Positions 33,727 to 43,508 of a stretch of 64,000 nucleotides of DNA are shown here, piece by piece. The DNA lies in the NCBI GenBank assembly GCA_026929865.2, contig CM049396.1, positions 37,722,501 through 37,786,500 on the forward strand. Reading direction: 5' to 3'. Below the pieces are notes generated by a model. That model had not been told where the DNA came from and made no database searches. It saw only the letters and a list, made by a program, of their open reading frames with translations. Position 1 is the stretch's first letter; each line of letters starts with the position of its first letter. Source of the stretch: Hyperoplus lanceolatus. Its lineage: Eukaryota; Chordata; Actinopteri; Uranoscopiformes; Ammodytidae. The translations under genes were made by a program, and so were the position numbers.

Positions 33727-36220
33727 GGCAGGGATAGGGGGCAGGGCCCCTCGGGCAGAGATAGGGGGCAGGGCCCCTCGGGCAGAGATAGGGGGCAGGG
33801 CCCCTCGGGCAGAGATAGGGAGCTGGGCCCCTCGGGCGGCAACAGGGAGCTGGGCCCCTCGGGCGGCAACAGGGAGCTGGGCCCCTCGGGCGGCAACAGG
33901 GAGCTGGGCCCCTCGGGCGGCAACAGGGAGCTGGGCCCCTCGGGCGGCAACAGGGAGCTGGGCCCCTCGGGCGGCAACAGGGAGCTGGGCCCCTCGGGCG
34001 GCAACAGGGAGCTGGGCCCCCTCGGGCGGCAACAGGGAGCTGGGCCCCTCGGGCGGCAACAGGGAGCTGGGCCCCTCGGGCGGCAACAGGGAGCTGGGCC
34101 CCTCGGGCGGCAACAGGGAGCTGGGCCCCTCGGGCGGCAACAGGGAGCTGGGCCCCTCGGGCGGCAACAGGGAGCTGGGCCCCTCGGGCGGCAACAGGGA
34201 GCTGGGCCCCTCGGGCGGCAACAGGGGGCTGGGCCCCTCGGGCGGCAACAGGAGGCTGGGCCCCTCGGGCGGCAACAGGAGGCTGGGCCCCTCGGGCGGC
34301 AACAGGAGGCTGGGCCCTTCGGGCGGCAACAGGAGGCTGGACCCCTCGGGCGGCAACAGGAGGCTGGACCCCTCGGGCGGCAACAGGAGGCTGGGCCCCT
34401 CGGGAGGCAACACGGAACTGGACCCCTCGGACAGGAACGGAGGAGGAGGCCCCTCGGACAGGAACGGAGGAGGAGGCCCCTCGGACAGGAACGGAGGAGG
34501 AGGCCCCTCGGACAGGCAAGCTATAGGGCGGTCCCCCTCTGGAAGGCGTAGAAGGCGGTCCCCCTCTGGGAGGCGTAGAAGGCGGTCCCCCTCTGGGAGG
34601 CGTAGAAGGCGGTCCCCCTCTGGGAGGCGTAGAAGGCGGTCCCCCTCTGGGAGGCGTAGAAGGCGGTCCCCCTCTGGGAGGCGTAGAAGGCGGTCCCCCT
34701 CTGGGAGGCGTAGAAGGCGGTCCCCCTCTGGGAGGCGTAGAAGGCGGTCCCCCTCTGGGAGGCGTAGAAGGCGGTCCCCCTCTGGGAGGCGTAGAAGGCG
34801 GTCCCCCTCTGGGAGGCGTAGAAGGCGGTCCCCCCTCTGGAAGGCGTAGAAGGCGGTCCCCCTCTGGAAGGCGTAGAAGGCGGTCCCCCTCTGGAAGGCG
34901 TAGAAGGCGGTCCCCCTCCGGAAGGCGTAGAAGGCGGTCCCCCTCTGGAAGGCGTAGAAGGCGGTCCCCCTCTGGGAGGCGTAGAAGGCGGTCCCCCTCT
35001 GGAAGGCGTAGAAGGCGGTCCCCCTCTGGAAGGCGTAGAAGGCGGTCCCCCTCTGGAAGGCGTAGAAGGCGGTCCCCCTCTGGAAAGCGTAGAAGGCGGT
35101 CCCCCTCTGGAAGGCGTAGAAGGCGGTCCCCCTCTGGAAAGCGTAGAAGGCGGTCCCCCTCTGGAAGGCGTAGAAGGCGGTCCCCCTCTGGAAGGCGTAG
35201 AAAGCAGGCCTGACTGCTAGCATGCTGGGGCTGGTAGCTAGCCTGCTGGGGTTGGTAGCTGGCAGGCTGGTTGCAGGGACCCGGGTCCTGAAGCTTGTTC
35301 CTGGAAGCCGGGGCCTGGGGCCTGCTGCTGGAGACCGGGGCCTGGGGCTTGCTGCTGGAGACCGGGGCCTGGGGCTTGCTGCTGGAGACCGGGGCCTGGG
35401 GCTTGCTGCTGGAGACCGGGGCCTGGGGCTTGCTGCTGGAGACCGGGGCCTGGGGCTTGCTGCTGGAGGCCGGGGCCTGGGGCTTGCTGCTGGAGGCCGG
35501 GGCCTGGGGCTTGCTGCTGGAGGCCGGGGCCTGGGGCTTGCTGCTGGAGGCCGGGGCCTGGGGCTTGCTGCTGGAGGCCGGGGCCTGGGGCTTGCTGCTG
35601 GAGGCCGGGGCCTGGGGCTTGTTGCTGGAGGCCGAGGGCAACTCGGGAGCTGGAGAGCATCCGCAGAATGGATGGCAATCCAAACTTACCACCCCCACTC
35701 TGATAGTCCTTAAAGCCGGAGACGACTGGTAGCTGGGACTCGGGGGCTGAGGCTTGAAGCTGAACACCGGAGGCAGTGGCTGGAGGCTGGAGCGTGGAGG
35801 TTTAGGACGGTTGCAAAAATCTGGTGGCAGTGGCGTGTAGCTCTCAGGCCAAAAAACTGTGGGGTTGAGAAGCTCGACTGCCCACTCGGGTAAGGCGCCC
35901 TCCAACTCGGGCTTAGCAGCGACAGCCTTGTGAATACGCCCCAACACATGCACCTGCTCCTTCCTGCTGGGAATGTTCTCCCAGCCGTCCATGGCACTGA
36001 TAATAAAAAATAACATGTCTTCCAACTCACGGCAAAAAAAAGCGTCTGCTGGGTCCAATCTTGGTGCAAGCATTCTGTTACGGTGAGGCAGGCAGGCAGG
36101 CAGGAAAACAGGACCCAAATGCAAGACGTAAAACAAAAAGAGATTTATTGTCCAAAAACTAACAAAAAAAAGCCAACAGGCGAACAACCAGGAGAAACAG
36201 AAAAAACAAAGAACAGGCAC
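33149..36220 (-). CDS. 1023-codon proline-rich repeat ORF of the LTR element (gag-like start)
   Basis: The frame starts inside the 5' LTR (ATG at 36220), downstream of the LTR TATATAA box (36285-36279). Residues 1-49 are LTR-encoded and strongly hydrophobic (CFFCFSWLFACWLFFVSFWT), like a membrane anchor. The next Met, at 36073, is two bases after the LTR edge and opens MLAPRLDPADAFFCRELEDM. ISAMDGWENIPSRKEQVHVL and a conserved-looking ALPEWAVELLNPTVFWPESY follow; this about 90-residue head is the only non-repetitive domain. The rest is repeats: KPQAPASSS (9 aa, about 12), RLLRLPEGD passing by a 1-bp insertion into GGPPSTPPR (about 25 in total), VPVRGASSS (about 3), PVAARGAQx passing into APCCRPRGP (about 21), APYLCPRGP (4) and GDVALAAGLQK (11 aa, 12 copies). 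Similar predicted fish proteins are often named extensin-like; that is recollection. No pol motifs. Which Met is used is unknown. Confidence 0.6.
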   Translation of the reverse strand: MPVLCFFCFSWLFACWLFFVSFWTINLFLFYVLHLGPVFLPACLPHRNRMLAPRLDPADAFFCRELEDMLFFIISAMDGWENIPSRKEQVHVLGRIHKAVAAKPELEGALPEWAVELLNPTVFWPESYTPLPPDFCNRPKPPRSSLQPLPPVFSFKPQPPSPSYQSSPALRTIRVGVVSLDCHPFCGCSPAPELPSASSNKPQAPASSSKPQAPASSSKPQAPASSSKPQAPASSSKPQAPASSSKPQAPASSSKPQAPVSSSKPQAPVSSSKPQAPVSSSKPQAPVSSSKPQAPVSSSRPQAPASRNKLQDPGPCNQPASYQPQQASYQPQHASSQACFLRLPEGDRLLRLPEGDRLLRFPEGDRLLRLPEGDRLLRFPEGDRLLRLPEGDRLLRLPEGDRLLRLPEGDRLLRLPEGDRLLRLPEGDRLLRLPEGDRLLRLPEGDRLLRLPEGDRLLRLPEGGPPSTPPRGGPPSTPPRGGPPSTPPRGGPPSTPPRGGPPSTPPRGGPPSTPPRGGPPSTPPRGGPPSTPPRGGPPSTPPRGGPPSTPPRGGPPSTPSRGGPPYSLPVRGASSSVPVRGASSSVPVRGASSSVPVRGVQFRVASRGAQPPVAARGVQPPVAARGVQPPVAARRAQPPVAARGAQPPVAARGAQPPVAARGAQPPVAARGAQLPVAARGAQLPVAARGAQLPVAARGAQLPVAARGAQLPVAARGAQLPVAARGAQLPVAARGGPAPCCRPRGPAPCCRPRGPAPCCRPRGPAPCCRPRGPAPCCRPRGPAPCCRPRGPAPCCRPRGPAPYLCPRGPAPYLCPRGPAPYLCPRGPAPYPCPRGPVALAAGLQKGDVALAAGLQKGDVALAAGLQKGDVALAAGLLKGSLAFIFVATGLLSGSALAVLQKGDVALAAGLQKGDVALAAGLQKGDVALAAGLQKGDVALAAGLQKGDVALAAGLLKGSLAFIFVATGLLSGSALAVLQKGDVALAAGLQKGDVALAAGLQKGDVALAAGLLKGSLALSSSPPAS
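33717..33827 (-). repeat. 27-bp minisatellite (CCCCTCGGGCAGAGATAGGG type), 4 copies
   Basis: Four units with one or two substitutions each; they encode the 9-residue APYLCPRGP on the minus strand. Confidence 0.93.
33828..34410 (-). repeat. 27-bp minisatellite (CCCTCGGGCGGCAACAGGGA type), about 21 copies
   Basis: The units are highly uniform. A single extra C near 34020 shifts the frame, so the same DNA reads PVAARGAQL on one side and APCCRPRGP on the other; both phases stay open. From about 34230 the units change to AGGAGGCTGG, a subtype boundary. Confidence 0.93.
34426..34515 (-). repeat. 27-bp minisatellite (CTCGGACAGGAACGGAGGAG type), about 3 copies
   Basis: Three nearly identical units plus a partial one; minus strand VPVRGASSS. 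Confidence 0.9.
34527..35202 (-). repeat. 27-bp minisatellite (GGCGGTCCCCCTCTGGAAGG type), 25 copies
   Basis: 676 bp = 25 units of 27 plus one extra C near 34830. Units left of the extra C mostly read GGGAGG and those to the right GGAAGG, so the shift coincides with a subtype change. Minus-strand phases are RLLRLPEGD and GGPPSTPPR. Confidence 0.95.
35312..35635 (-). repeat. 27-bp minisatellite (GGCCTGGGGCTTGCTGCTGG type), 12 copies
   Basis: Units carry either GAGACCG or GAGGCCG, in two contiguous blocks that mark separate expansion events. Minus strand KPQAPASSS or KPQAPVSSS. Confidence 0.95.
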
Positions 36221-36464
36221 GGGACAGACTCACCAACAGGAACAAATGATTGCACCGGGAACAAAGAAACACTGGGGGTTATATACACACACACAAGACA
36301 GGGTAGACAACGAGAGACAGGTGAAACACATTAGGGGCGGGAACAGCAATCAAACAGGAGGGAAACTTGACAGGACATGGGGAGGAACAAGACAGACATA
36401 CCAAAATAAAACAGGAAACACAGGGGATCACCAAAACAAGACACAACAAAGACAGACCATGACA
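36076..36464 (-). repeat. 5' LTR (element on minus strand)
   Basis: 389 bp, identical to 32445-32833 except one base. In element orientation: a TATATAA box at 36285-36279, then the ATG of the long frame at 36220, then AATAAA at 36149-36144. I see no TGG-type primer-binding site directly after the LTR; the next internal bases are GAATGCTTGCACC. Confidence 0.93.
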
Positions 36465-36489
36465 AAAGGCACACATTGCTTCATAAAAA

Positions 36490-36640
36490 TCCACCAGAAT
36501 GCAGGAAATTAAGTGTTTAATACTCAAACATTTCTGGGGGGGAGCCCCAGACCCCCCACTTAATGGGTCCACAGCCTATGTTTAATTAAAACCTGTCCTA
36601 CGACTTTGCAATTCATGAATTTGTTTATTTTAATAAGATT
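36490..36640 (+). repeat. Dispersed repeat A (copy 2)
   Basis: Same order of blocks as 770-960 (CCACCAGAATGCAGG, CATTTCTGGGGG, CCCCAGACCCCC, TTTAATTAAAAC). It lies just right of the LTR element. Confidence 0.6.
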
Positions 36641-37018
36641 TTTGATGTATCATCACATTTTCCAATTGTCTTGATTTATTATGAACAATATGTAAACTTG
36701 CAGGACACTAGCAAAAATTATTGGGTGGAAGAGAGGACACAGTTTTGGGTGCCTCGGCCAAAAAATCTCACTCCAAACCTTTGGTGAAACTTGGCAGCTC
36801 TGATGACAACTCCTAAGCATGCTAACTAATAGCCCTACATAAAATGCTTCAGAGGTATTGGTGGGCATTTTTAATTTGTTTATTTTGGTTAGCTAGCGGT
36901 TTCCCCCCGCTTCTATTCTTCATGCTACGCTAAATATGTTCTAGCTCAAAAGATAACTTTCAAACAAGAGAGTGGGCACCATCTTCTCATCTTACTCTCA
37001 GCAATAAAGCATGTAGCC
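36641..37018. other. No gene seen
   Basis: Mixed AT-rich text without termini or frames of note. Confidence 0.5.
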
Positions 37019-37021
37019 TAA

Positions 37022-37231
37022 AGGCCAGGACACACCGGTCCGACTAACGACAACCGCCAGAATATGGAGTCTGCGGATTCAGGCAGCTCCATTCTCCCAA
37101 ACGCGGTCAAAAAAGTGCGAAGAACACACTGAGCTGACTACTGACTTGCTGTTCTGCGCTTGCGCCAGATGAAATTGAGTAGGCTGTTATCATAACATAG
37201 GCCGTCATTATAACGGAGAGAATGCATGCTG

Positions 37232-37264
<33 letters not shown>

Positions 37265-37685
37265 ATGTTTGTCCGCTCCTCGCCCAAACTACCTTGACTA
37301 TTTCTGAAAACATTTGAAAACGTCATGCACGGACAATCTAATGTTGTGTGCTGGTTGTGTTTAGCCTACATAACAATCCGAACATTCTCCAATTCTGTTG
37401 ATAGCTTAAATATCCTAAATCATGTTTGACAAAAGTGAAAGTAATAGGCCTATCTCCTCTGCTGCCGTGGCAGAGCAGAGACGGGCGTACCCTCCACCAA
37501 TCAGATTGCTCCGGCTGAAAGATTGGCCGACGCCGATTGAACATGTTGAATCGGCTGAAAAGAAGCCCTACGACATCTACGACGGCCGACGTCACCGAAC
37601 ACACCAAACAGATTCGTGTCCCCGCCCCCTCCAGACTCTCCGACCATGTCGGACGCCAGATTATCGGGCCGGTGTGTCCTGGCCT
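37022..37685. mobile_element. TAA-flanked MITE (PIF/Harbinger-type)
   Basis: The ends AGGCCAGGACACACCGG and CCGGTGTGTCCTGGCCT are perfect inverted repeats of 17 bp. Both sides abut the 3-bp duplication TAA (37019-37021 and 37686-37688). The interior contains (CA)n at 37233-37258 and no transposase. Confidence 0.87.
37233..37258 (+). repeat. (CA)n microsatellite
   Basis: About 13 CA units within the MITE. Confidence 0.9.
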
Positions 37686-37688
37686 TAA

Positions 37689-38363
37689 GTGTGTGCCTAT
37701 GTGTTTAACAATCTATTTCAATTCTGTGTGTCCAAGTCCAAAGCAATATGGTGGGAATATGCAGTTAAATCTTCTGAATCCAAATCATCCAATAGCACGA
37801 CCGAGTCCCTTAATATACAGTATCATTTGCAACCTCAAAGGCCCTTAGATTGCTGAATGAAATGTGCTGTTGCAAACATAAAGATCCTACTACATGAACC
37901 AGTCGTATAGCCTACAACCAATTCAGGTTATGGGCACAATTGTTTTTAATTAACAGTACGCTGAGGGCTACGTATATACTACTGCTGGAGAGCTGCACCA
38001 TGGGAGTCGGCACAGAAGAGTGTATGGCTGAGCACATGCAAGTATACGACCATCAGGGGCGGCTTTGATTTATTGTATGGGGGGCTTTCTGCGCAGACTT
38101 CCAGTGGCTAGCTCTCTCACCAGTCCACCTGCAGCAAAGAGACTCAAGGGGATAAAAGCAAGAGCCTCTCACACTTTCTAACCATAAGAATGCTCCATCT
38201 GTAGCCCCCCCCCCCCTGTCGCGCTAGCCTCGTATGGCCCCCTCAAAGCAAATAGCACAGGAACTGCCAGAGGCAAATTTGCAGCAGCTTTCGATTTCGT
38301 AATTAATATCAGCAGCAGGTTTGGAGAGGGCGTTTTTTTCTCTTCATCTTAGTGGCAGATTGC

Positions 38364-38400
<37 letters not shown>

Positions 38401-39256
38401 CGTGCGTGCGTATGTTTGTGTGTGTGTGGAGCTGTTACCATAGCAACCCAAATATTGCAGCTATGAAATGAAAATGCTAGGATGGGGAGGCTGGTTGCCA
38501 AATGTCCGTCAATCATTCAACAAAAGAGGAAATGGGGAATAAGCATCCCCATCTCTTCCTACAGCAGTGGCACTTGATAAAGACGGAGTGTTATCATTAG
38601 ATGTGTGAGCATGTGTGGTTTCTACCAGCGTTTCTATCAGCGTCGGTTGTCTATTGCAGCTTCGCCATTCGTAACGAGATGAGAAAAAATAATTGATTCG
38701 ACTGGGGAGAGAAGGGTCCATAATCCAAATCTATCCTCAAATTAAGCGTATATATGGATGAAAATGAGGGAAACCAATCAGCAGAAGAGGAGCCGAGGAC
38801 ACTTAACATTGACACAAATCCAAATCATCAAGCTAAGAGTTTGAAGCCCAACGATTTACATTTGGAGAAATTGTATTGTTCATAAAAGACTCAACCAAGC
38901 CATGCGATGAGAACAGGGAAGCGAAAAGATGAGCCCAAGTCTCCGCCATTTTCCCACTGTGAAATAATTTACCACAAGATGATTACATTTCTCTGTGGTA
39001 GGATGCGACACACAATGACTGTGTGATCATGCGAATAATTGCATTTCCACTTGTAACCCGGCAAAGAGGGTATCAGATCCCTGGAAAACATAAGCCTGAC
39101 TTCACATAAACACACACAGCCATGTTGGTATCTTCATTCATTATTGTGGAATTGAATGCCGAGGAATAAACAACCACATCATCAGGTTTCCCAGGATAAG
39201 TAAGATGTTATACAGCGGCTTTATAACAGTGCTGTAAAGACTACCTCAAAAAACAC
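37689..39256. other. No gene; candidate regulatory desert sequence (38240-39230)
   Basis: There is a (GT)n tract near 38367 and a C run at 38206-38218. The rest is complex sequence with CCATAGCAACC (38438-38448), ATTA/TAAT-rich and CATTTCC words and no repeat termini. It looks like conserved non-coding DNA, which I cannot test. Confidence 0.35.
38367..38430 (+). repeat. (GT)n / (GC)(GT) microsatellite
   Basis: GT units, then GCGT units, then GT again. Confidence 0.92.
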
Positions 39257-39259
39257 TTA

Positions 39260-39988
39260 TGCTGGGTTTACACTAAAGGACTTTTAAAAGACTTTGAAAA
39301 GACTCAAGACTGAAACCCTCTTACATCTAAAGACAATCAACTCACACCTGAAGACAACTAGTCATTAGTTTTCAGTCACAGAGTGAGATTTTGAAAAGAC
39401 AGGGGTCTCATATTGCAAGACTACAACTAGATTCCTTTTTAGATTAATATTATTTCTGCAAACGCAGATTATTTAATAAAAAAAAAGTTAATTCAATATT
39501 CTGAGCGGGGGACTTCCTATAGTTATTTGACCATCTTTATTTGCTGATCTCGTCCCCCAATAACTTTAACTCCTAACCCTGAACCTGAAAGTGTTAAGGT
39601 TGTACGGCTGTCAGCATGGTTCTCCTGCCAAGGCTTCAAGGAAAAAGTGTCCGAAATAAGTCCCTGCACAGGCGGACACAGGTCGCGACTAATGCCGCTC
39701 CTCCTGCTTCATGCTTGGTGCATGCGAGAGTGTGACAGTGTTTACGTCATTTTGCTTGAGCCAACCCCCTAAGACTAACGATAATATCAAACATGTTTGA
39801 TCATGTCAGAACGTCAAGACGGGAAGAAGACTGGCTGAAATCGGGTCAGAAGACCACCATACACCAAACGACTGAGATTATGGGCGCGCGCCACAACTCC
39901 AGCACGACTTCTGTGATTTCAGTCCGACATTGGAAGATTTTCTGCAACTGTCAAATCGCGTGAAAAGTCATGTAGTGTAAGCCCAGCA
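39260..39988. mobile_element. TTA-flanked MITE (PIF/Harbinger-type)
   Basis: TGCTGGGTTTACACTA at the left and its inverse TAGTGTAAGCCCAGCA at the right. The duplication TTA lies at 39257-39259 and 39989-39991. Interior 729 bp without coding capacity. Confidence 0.85.
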
Positions 39989-40059
39989 TTACTTGAGTAA
40001 GTAGAGATTCCTAGAAAAGGACTCTGTTACAGTGTACAAGTCATCTATTACAATACCAC

Positions 40060-40625
40060 CTCAAGTCAAATCAAAGTCGCCTCATTGTCAATTTCTACAA
40101 TATGTGCCAGACATACAGAGGCATCAAAATTTTGTTTCTCTCCGACCAAAAGGATAAAATAAGATAAGATGAAAAAAGTAATATACACAATAAATATATT
40201 CTATATAGTGCAAAGGTTAAGGCAAAAAAACAGTATAGGAAAAGAAAATAATTGAAATATGCAATATGAGGAACATTATTTACAATATGTGAAATATGAA
40301 GTAAACTGAATAAATTGAAAGTGTATATTGTGAGGGCATTTCAATGTGCAGATTGAGTATGAATAGGTCAAAGTCCAGAGTTATTGGGGGGCAAATGGGA
40401 GGGGGTTTCAAAATCCACAGTTCCTGGGGGAAGAGGAGAAGGGGGGAGGGTTGAGCTTCCTGACAGCCTGGTGTAAAATGCTGTTTACCAGTCTGGTGGA
40501 GCCGGCCCGGAGGCTACGGTTCTGTCTCCCTGATGGCAGGAGGCTGAAGAGGCTGTGTGAAGGTTGGCTGGGGTCACCCACAATCAGGTATGATGGTGGT
40601 GGCTTTGAAGCACGACGGAACAACT
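40060..40625 (-). repeat. Dispersed fish repeat fragment
   Basis: AATCAAAGTCGCCTCATTGTCA and the block TGGTGTAAAATGCTG, TACCAGTCTGGTGGAGCCGG, AGGCTGAAGAGGCTGTGTGA belong to a repeat I recognise as multi-copy in fish, but cannot classify. The about 70-codon frame on the minus strand is not a gene. Confidence 0.5.
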
Positions 40626-40736
40626 AGCTCATTAAACAGAGTATTTATTTTATTCAATTTTAAGAGGGTGTTTTATAAGTGTTCGTGGAAAGAGTCATTA
40701 TTTTTGGTTCAAATACAGGGCAGGGGTTGACACTAA

Positions 40737-41723
40737 GGGTGTATTCACACTGAAATCCTAGTTCATTCTTTGGTCCAACCAAATAGAGTTTTATTTTTTT
40801 GTTTGGTGTGGTCCACTTTCATATTGCCCCTTTCAATGAACCACATTAGAAACAAAACCACACGTGATCTGAGGTATTCATTCATTGGACAGAGATTCTG
40901 GGGTGGAGAGAAACAGGAAGTACGAAGTAAAAACTACGAAATATGTATCATTGATATAATATGGGGTTAAAAATTAAAAAATGCCTACATCTAACCTATA
41001 AATAAAGAGGAAAAACATCAAATTATTGTTGTTTCATATGGTTATAATATGTAGCCCTATGTCAATGCCACGTTATGCGGTGCTATAATGTGAAACATAA
41101 TTTTTACTGGATTTTTGGTGCTGGAGCGGGTCACGCGAGAAGAATAGGCTCAAGCTGACACTCAGCTGATTAAACTGTGTATCAGCTGGGTCGGGCAGTT
41201 AAGCTCCAAACTGACACGGGGATAGTATTCACGGTCCTACATGGGAAGCAAAATAAAAACACACACTTCTTCGCAGCGTGAACCTGTTGGCACTGTGCGA
41301 GCGCTCCCCTCTCCTTCATCTGATCGCTGAACACATTCAGCATGTTTACGAGTCCTCTCGATCAAATGTAATATATCATTCTGGGCTCCCAGTCAAACCA
41401 CAACTTATCGTCCTAACAATGGCGACAACAACACTTTCCCATAATGTGAAGCTGACGGCTATTTATTAAAAAAGAAAAGGCACCGTGCCTCCTGCATTTG
41501 GGTCGGATCGAGTCCGGACAAATTCACACCACAAACGAACTGCAGCAGAGTGCGTTTGGAAACGCACCGAGACTACCTCTTCAGCTGGGTCTCGGAGCGT
41601 TTGTTTGGTCCGCCCCCGAGTGCGATTGCTGTATTCACACCTGCCTGAAAGATGCGCACCGAAGGCAGAAGTGCATCTGAGTTCGTTTCAACCGAACTAA
41701 ACACGGCATGTGTGAATACACCC
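40737..41723. mobile_element. TAA-flanked MITE (PIF/Harbinger-type)
   Basis: The TIRs are GGGTGTATTCACAC (left) and GTGTGAATACACCC (right). The TSD TAA lies at 40734-40736 and 41724-41726. 987 bp, no transposase frame. Confidence 0.85.
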
Positions 41724-41726
41724 TAA

Positions 41727-43508
41727 GGTTTCAAATGCACTTGCCCATAGGGTAAGTACAGGTAATGTTTTACTTTCCCGAATGTTGTGTTCACTTGCCC
41801 AAAAAAAGACTGTTAAACAATTATATATACAGTATAGGCTAATTAAATTATACATTTTAGCGAACCGTATCTCTTAAATGCAAACACAGCTTACTAGTCT
41901 CATCCTGACCACATACAACCAACAACAATTCATATAAGCCTAGATATCATGACATCACACTACACCAAGAGCTTGGTCCTACTGCAGCATCCTGAAAGGG
42001 CCTCTTTTTGCCAAGCACCTGGCCCAGGGGCTCAGAAAACTCAGTCTAGCTCAGAGTCAAGCTGAATGTTAGCTTCCTCAGAAAAATTTAACTTATTTTA
42101 CTTATTTAAAACGGTCACATTGTGCCAAAAAGTGATCGTGTGCCATAAAATGATTAAAGTCCACCATGTTAAAGCTATTGCCCAGTTACACTGTAAGTAG
42201 GGAGGGGGATCATTCATTTCTATTCATATTGATACCATTATAAAGACTCCACAATCCAAATCTTTATCGATACTTTTCTATTATTTATGTATTATTACTT
42301 TACTACTAGCGAGTTATCTAGCATTATCTCAGATCCATAAGTGTGGTGAAACATGATAAAAACCATCAAAACTGACATTGGGAAGGATTTTTACCTGCTC
42401 CACCATTGCAGGCGCATCAACGTGCACCAGCAGTGAGACGGGTGCCGGTTTGTAGCATTCTCTCTTCTGATTGGTTATCATCTAGCTGACATACCTCCGA
42501 GGCGAAGTGAGGGCCAGCGGCTAGCTCAAGAGGCCACGCCATTATTCATACATTTTAACTTCCAATAGAATATAACTAGTCTGGTACTAAAAGATTCACC
42601 CCCCTCAGTGTTGTCATGGAGATATGACCTAAACATACGGACTAGAATGTTTTTTTGTACCAGGCCTTAAATAGGGTAAATAATGCGGTGAAAACTGCCT
42701 TTACATGGGAGTCAATGAGAAATTGCTCTATCTTGAAACCCGCCCCGAGTGGCCACTCGGCAAACTGCATTTAGTCCATGAGCCAGGGCCCCAAATTTGG
42801 GCCATCGGTATCATTTTGGGGACAAAGGCTCATACTGATTTTTGTCAAGGTATAAACCCCTAGTATTAGAAAAATCACGATAGCAGTAACGGGTTGGTAG
42901 CGAAATCACTTTTTTCAGCGTATGAAGTTACTAACCCCCTAAGATAAATTGCGTTTTTGGAATCCAGTGTATATCTGGTTTAGTCTCATGGTAGGGATAT
43001 TGTTGATATTTCATAATATGATGCTTGGTATCACTGGAAAGGGGACCTTTAAGGCTTTCATTTAAGCCCAGTACTGGGTCTGTCTGACAAACACAGTGGT
43101 CACATGACTTCTTTAAACCAGAAATATTAACACGTTTTTTCACAAGTTCCGCCTAAACTGTATGCCTTCCTTTATTCCTGTGGCATGAAACAACAGAAGG
43201 GACACAAAACTCAACAACTTCAATACTCAAGGCACTCTGATGATTCAGAAAATGTATAATACACCCATACTATTTATTTGTGAGGGGTGATTTTTGAGCC
43301 TTAAATTAGACTTGTGCAACAAGCACAAGTCTTCAAAATAGAATGGAGTGGATAGAATGGACAAATATAATACCCTATCAGTCAAGGGCCAAATGGACAA
43401 TGTATTCATGTACAGTTGTAATTAAAAGTAATTGTTGTCAACAATAACACTTGTAAGTGGTTTAACAAAATGTTTGTATCATGTATTATGATATTCACCA
43501 ACTTTCAG
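41727..43508. other. No gene; old repeat fragments
   Basis: Contains the MITE M1 fragment at 42308-42490 and repeat-like text around 42580-43150 (for example CATGGGAGTCAATGAGAAAT). No coding frame was recognised. Confidence 0.45.
42308..42490 (-). mobile_element. MITE family M1, fragment
   Basis: GAGTTATCTAGCATTATCTCAGATC to GGTTATCATCTAGC matches 49108-49305 and, inverted, 1378-1470. Both termini are lost. Confidence 0.7.

Larger units (their letters stand above)
32445..36464 (-). mobile_element. Young non-autonomous LTR retroelement packed with minisatellites
   Basis: Two 389-bp direct repeats (32445-32833 and 36076-36464) begin TG and end CA. On the minus strand they read 5'-TGTCATGGTC...CCGTAACA-3'. 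They are bracketed by the 5-bp TSD AAAGG (32440-32444 and 36465-36469). Aligning them by eye I see a single difference, so the insertion is very recent. A purine-rich tract AGGGGGGGG lies directly before the 3' LTR (32834-32845), as expected for second-strand priming. The interior (about 3.24 kb) has one gag-like or proline-rich frame and no protease, RT or integrase. It must therefore have moved with enzymes supplied by another element. Superfamily is not assignable. Confidence 0.93.

Noticed and set aside
32901-33737. Plus-strand 278-codon frame and other mirrored frames over the arrays
   Set aside because: They are opposite-strand shadows of the GC-rich 33-bp and 27-bp units. The LTR orientation, polypurine tract and TATA/AATAAA order place the element on the minus strand.
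33124-35635. CRISPR array
   Set aside because: The direct repeats are head-to-tail minisatellites without unique spacers, in a eukaryotic LTR element.
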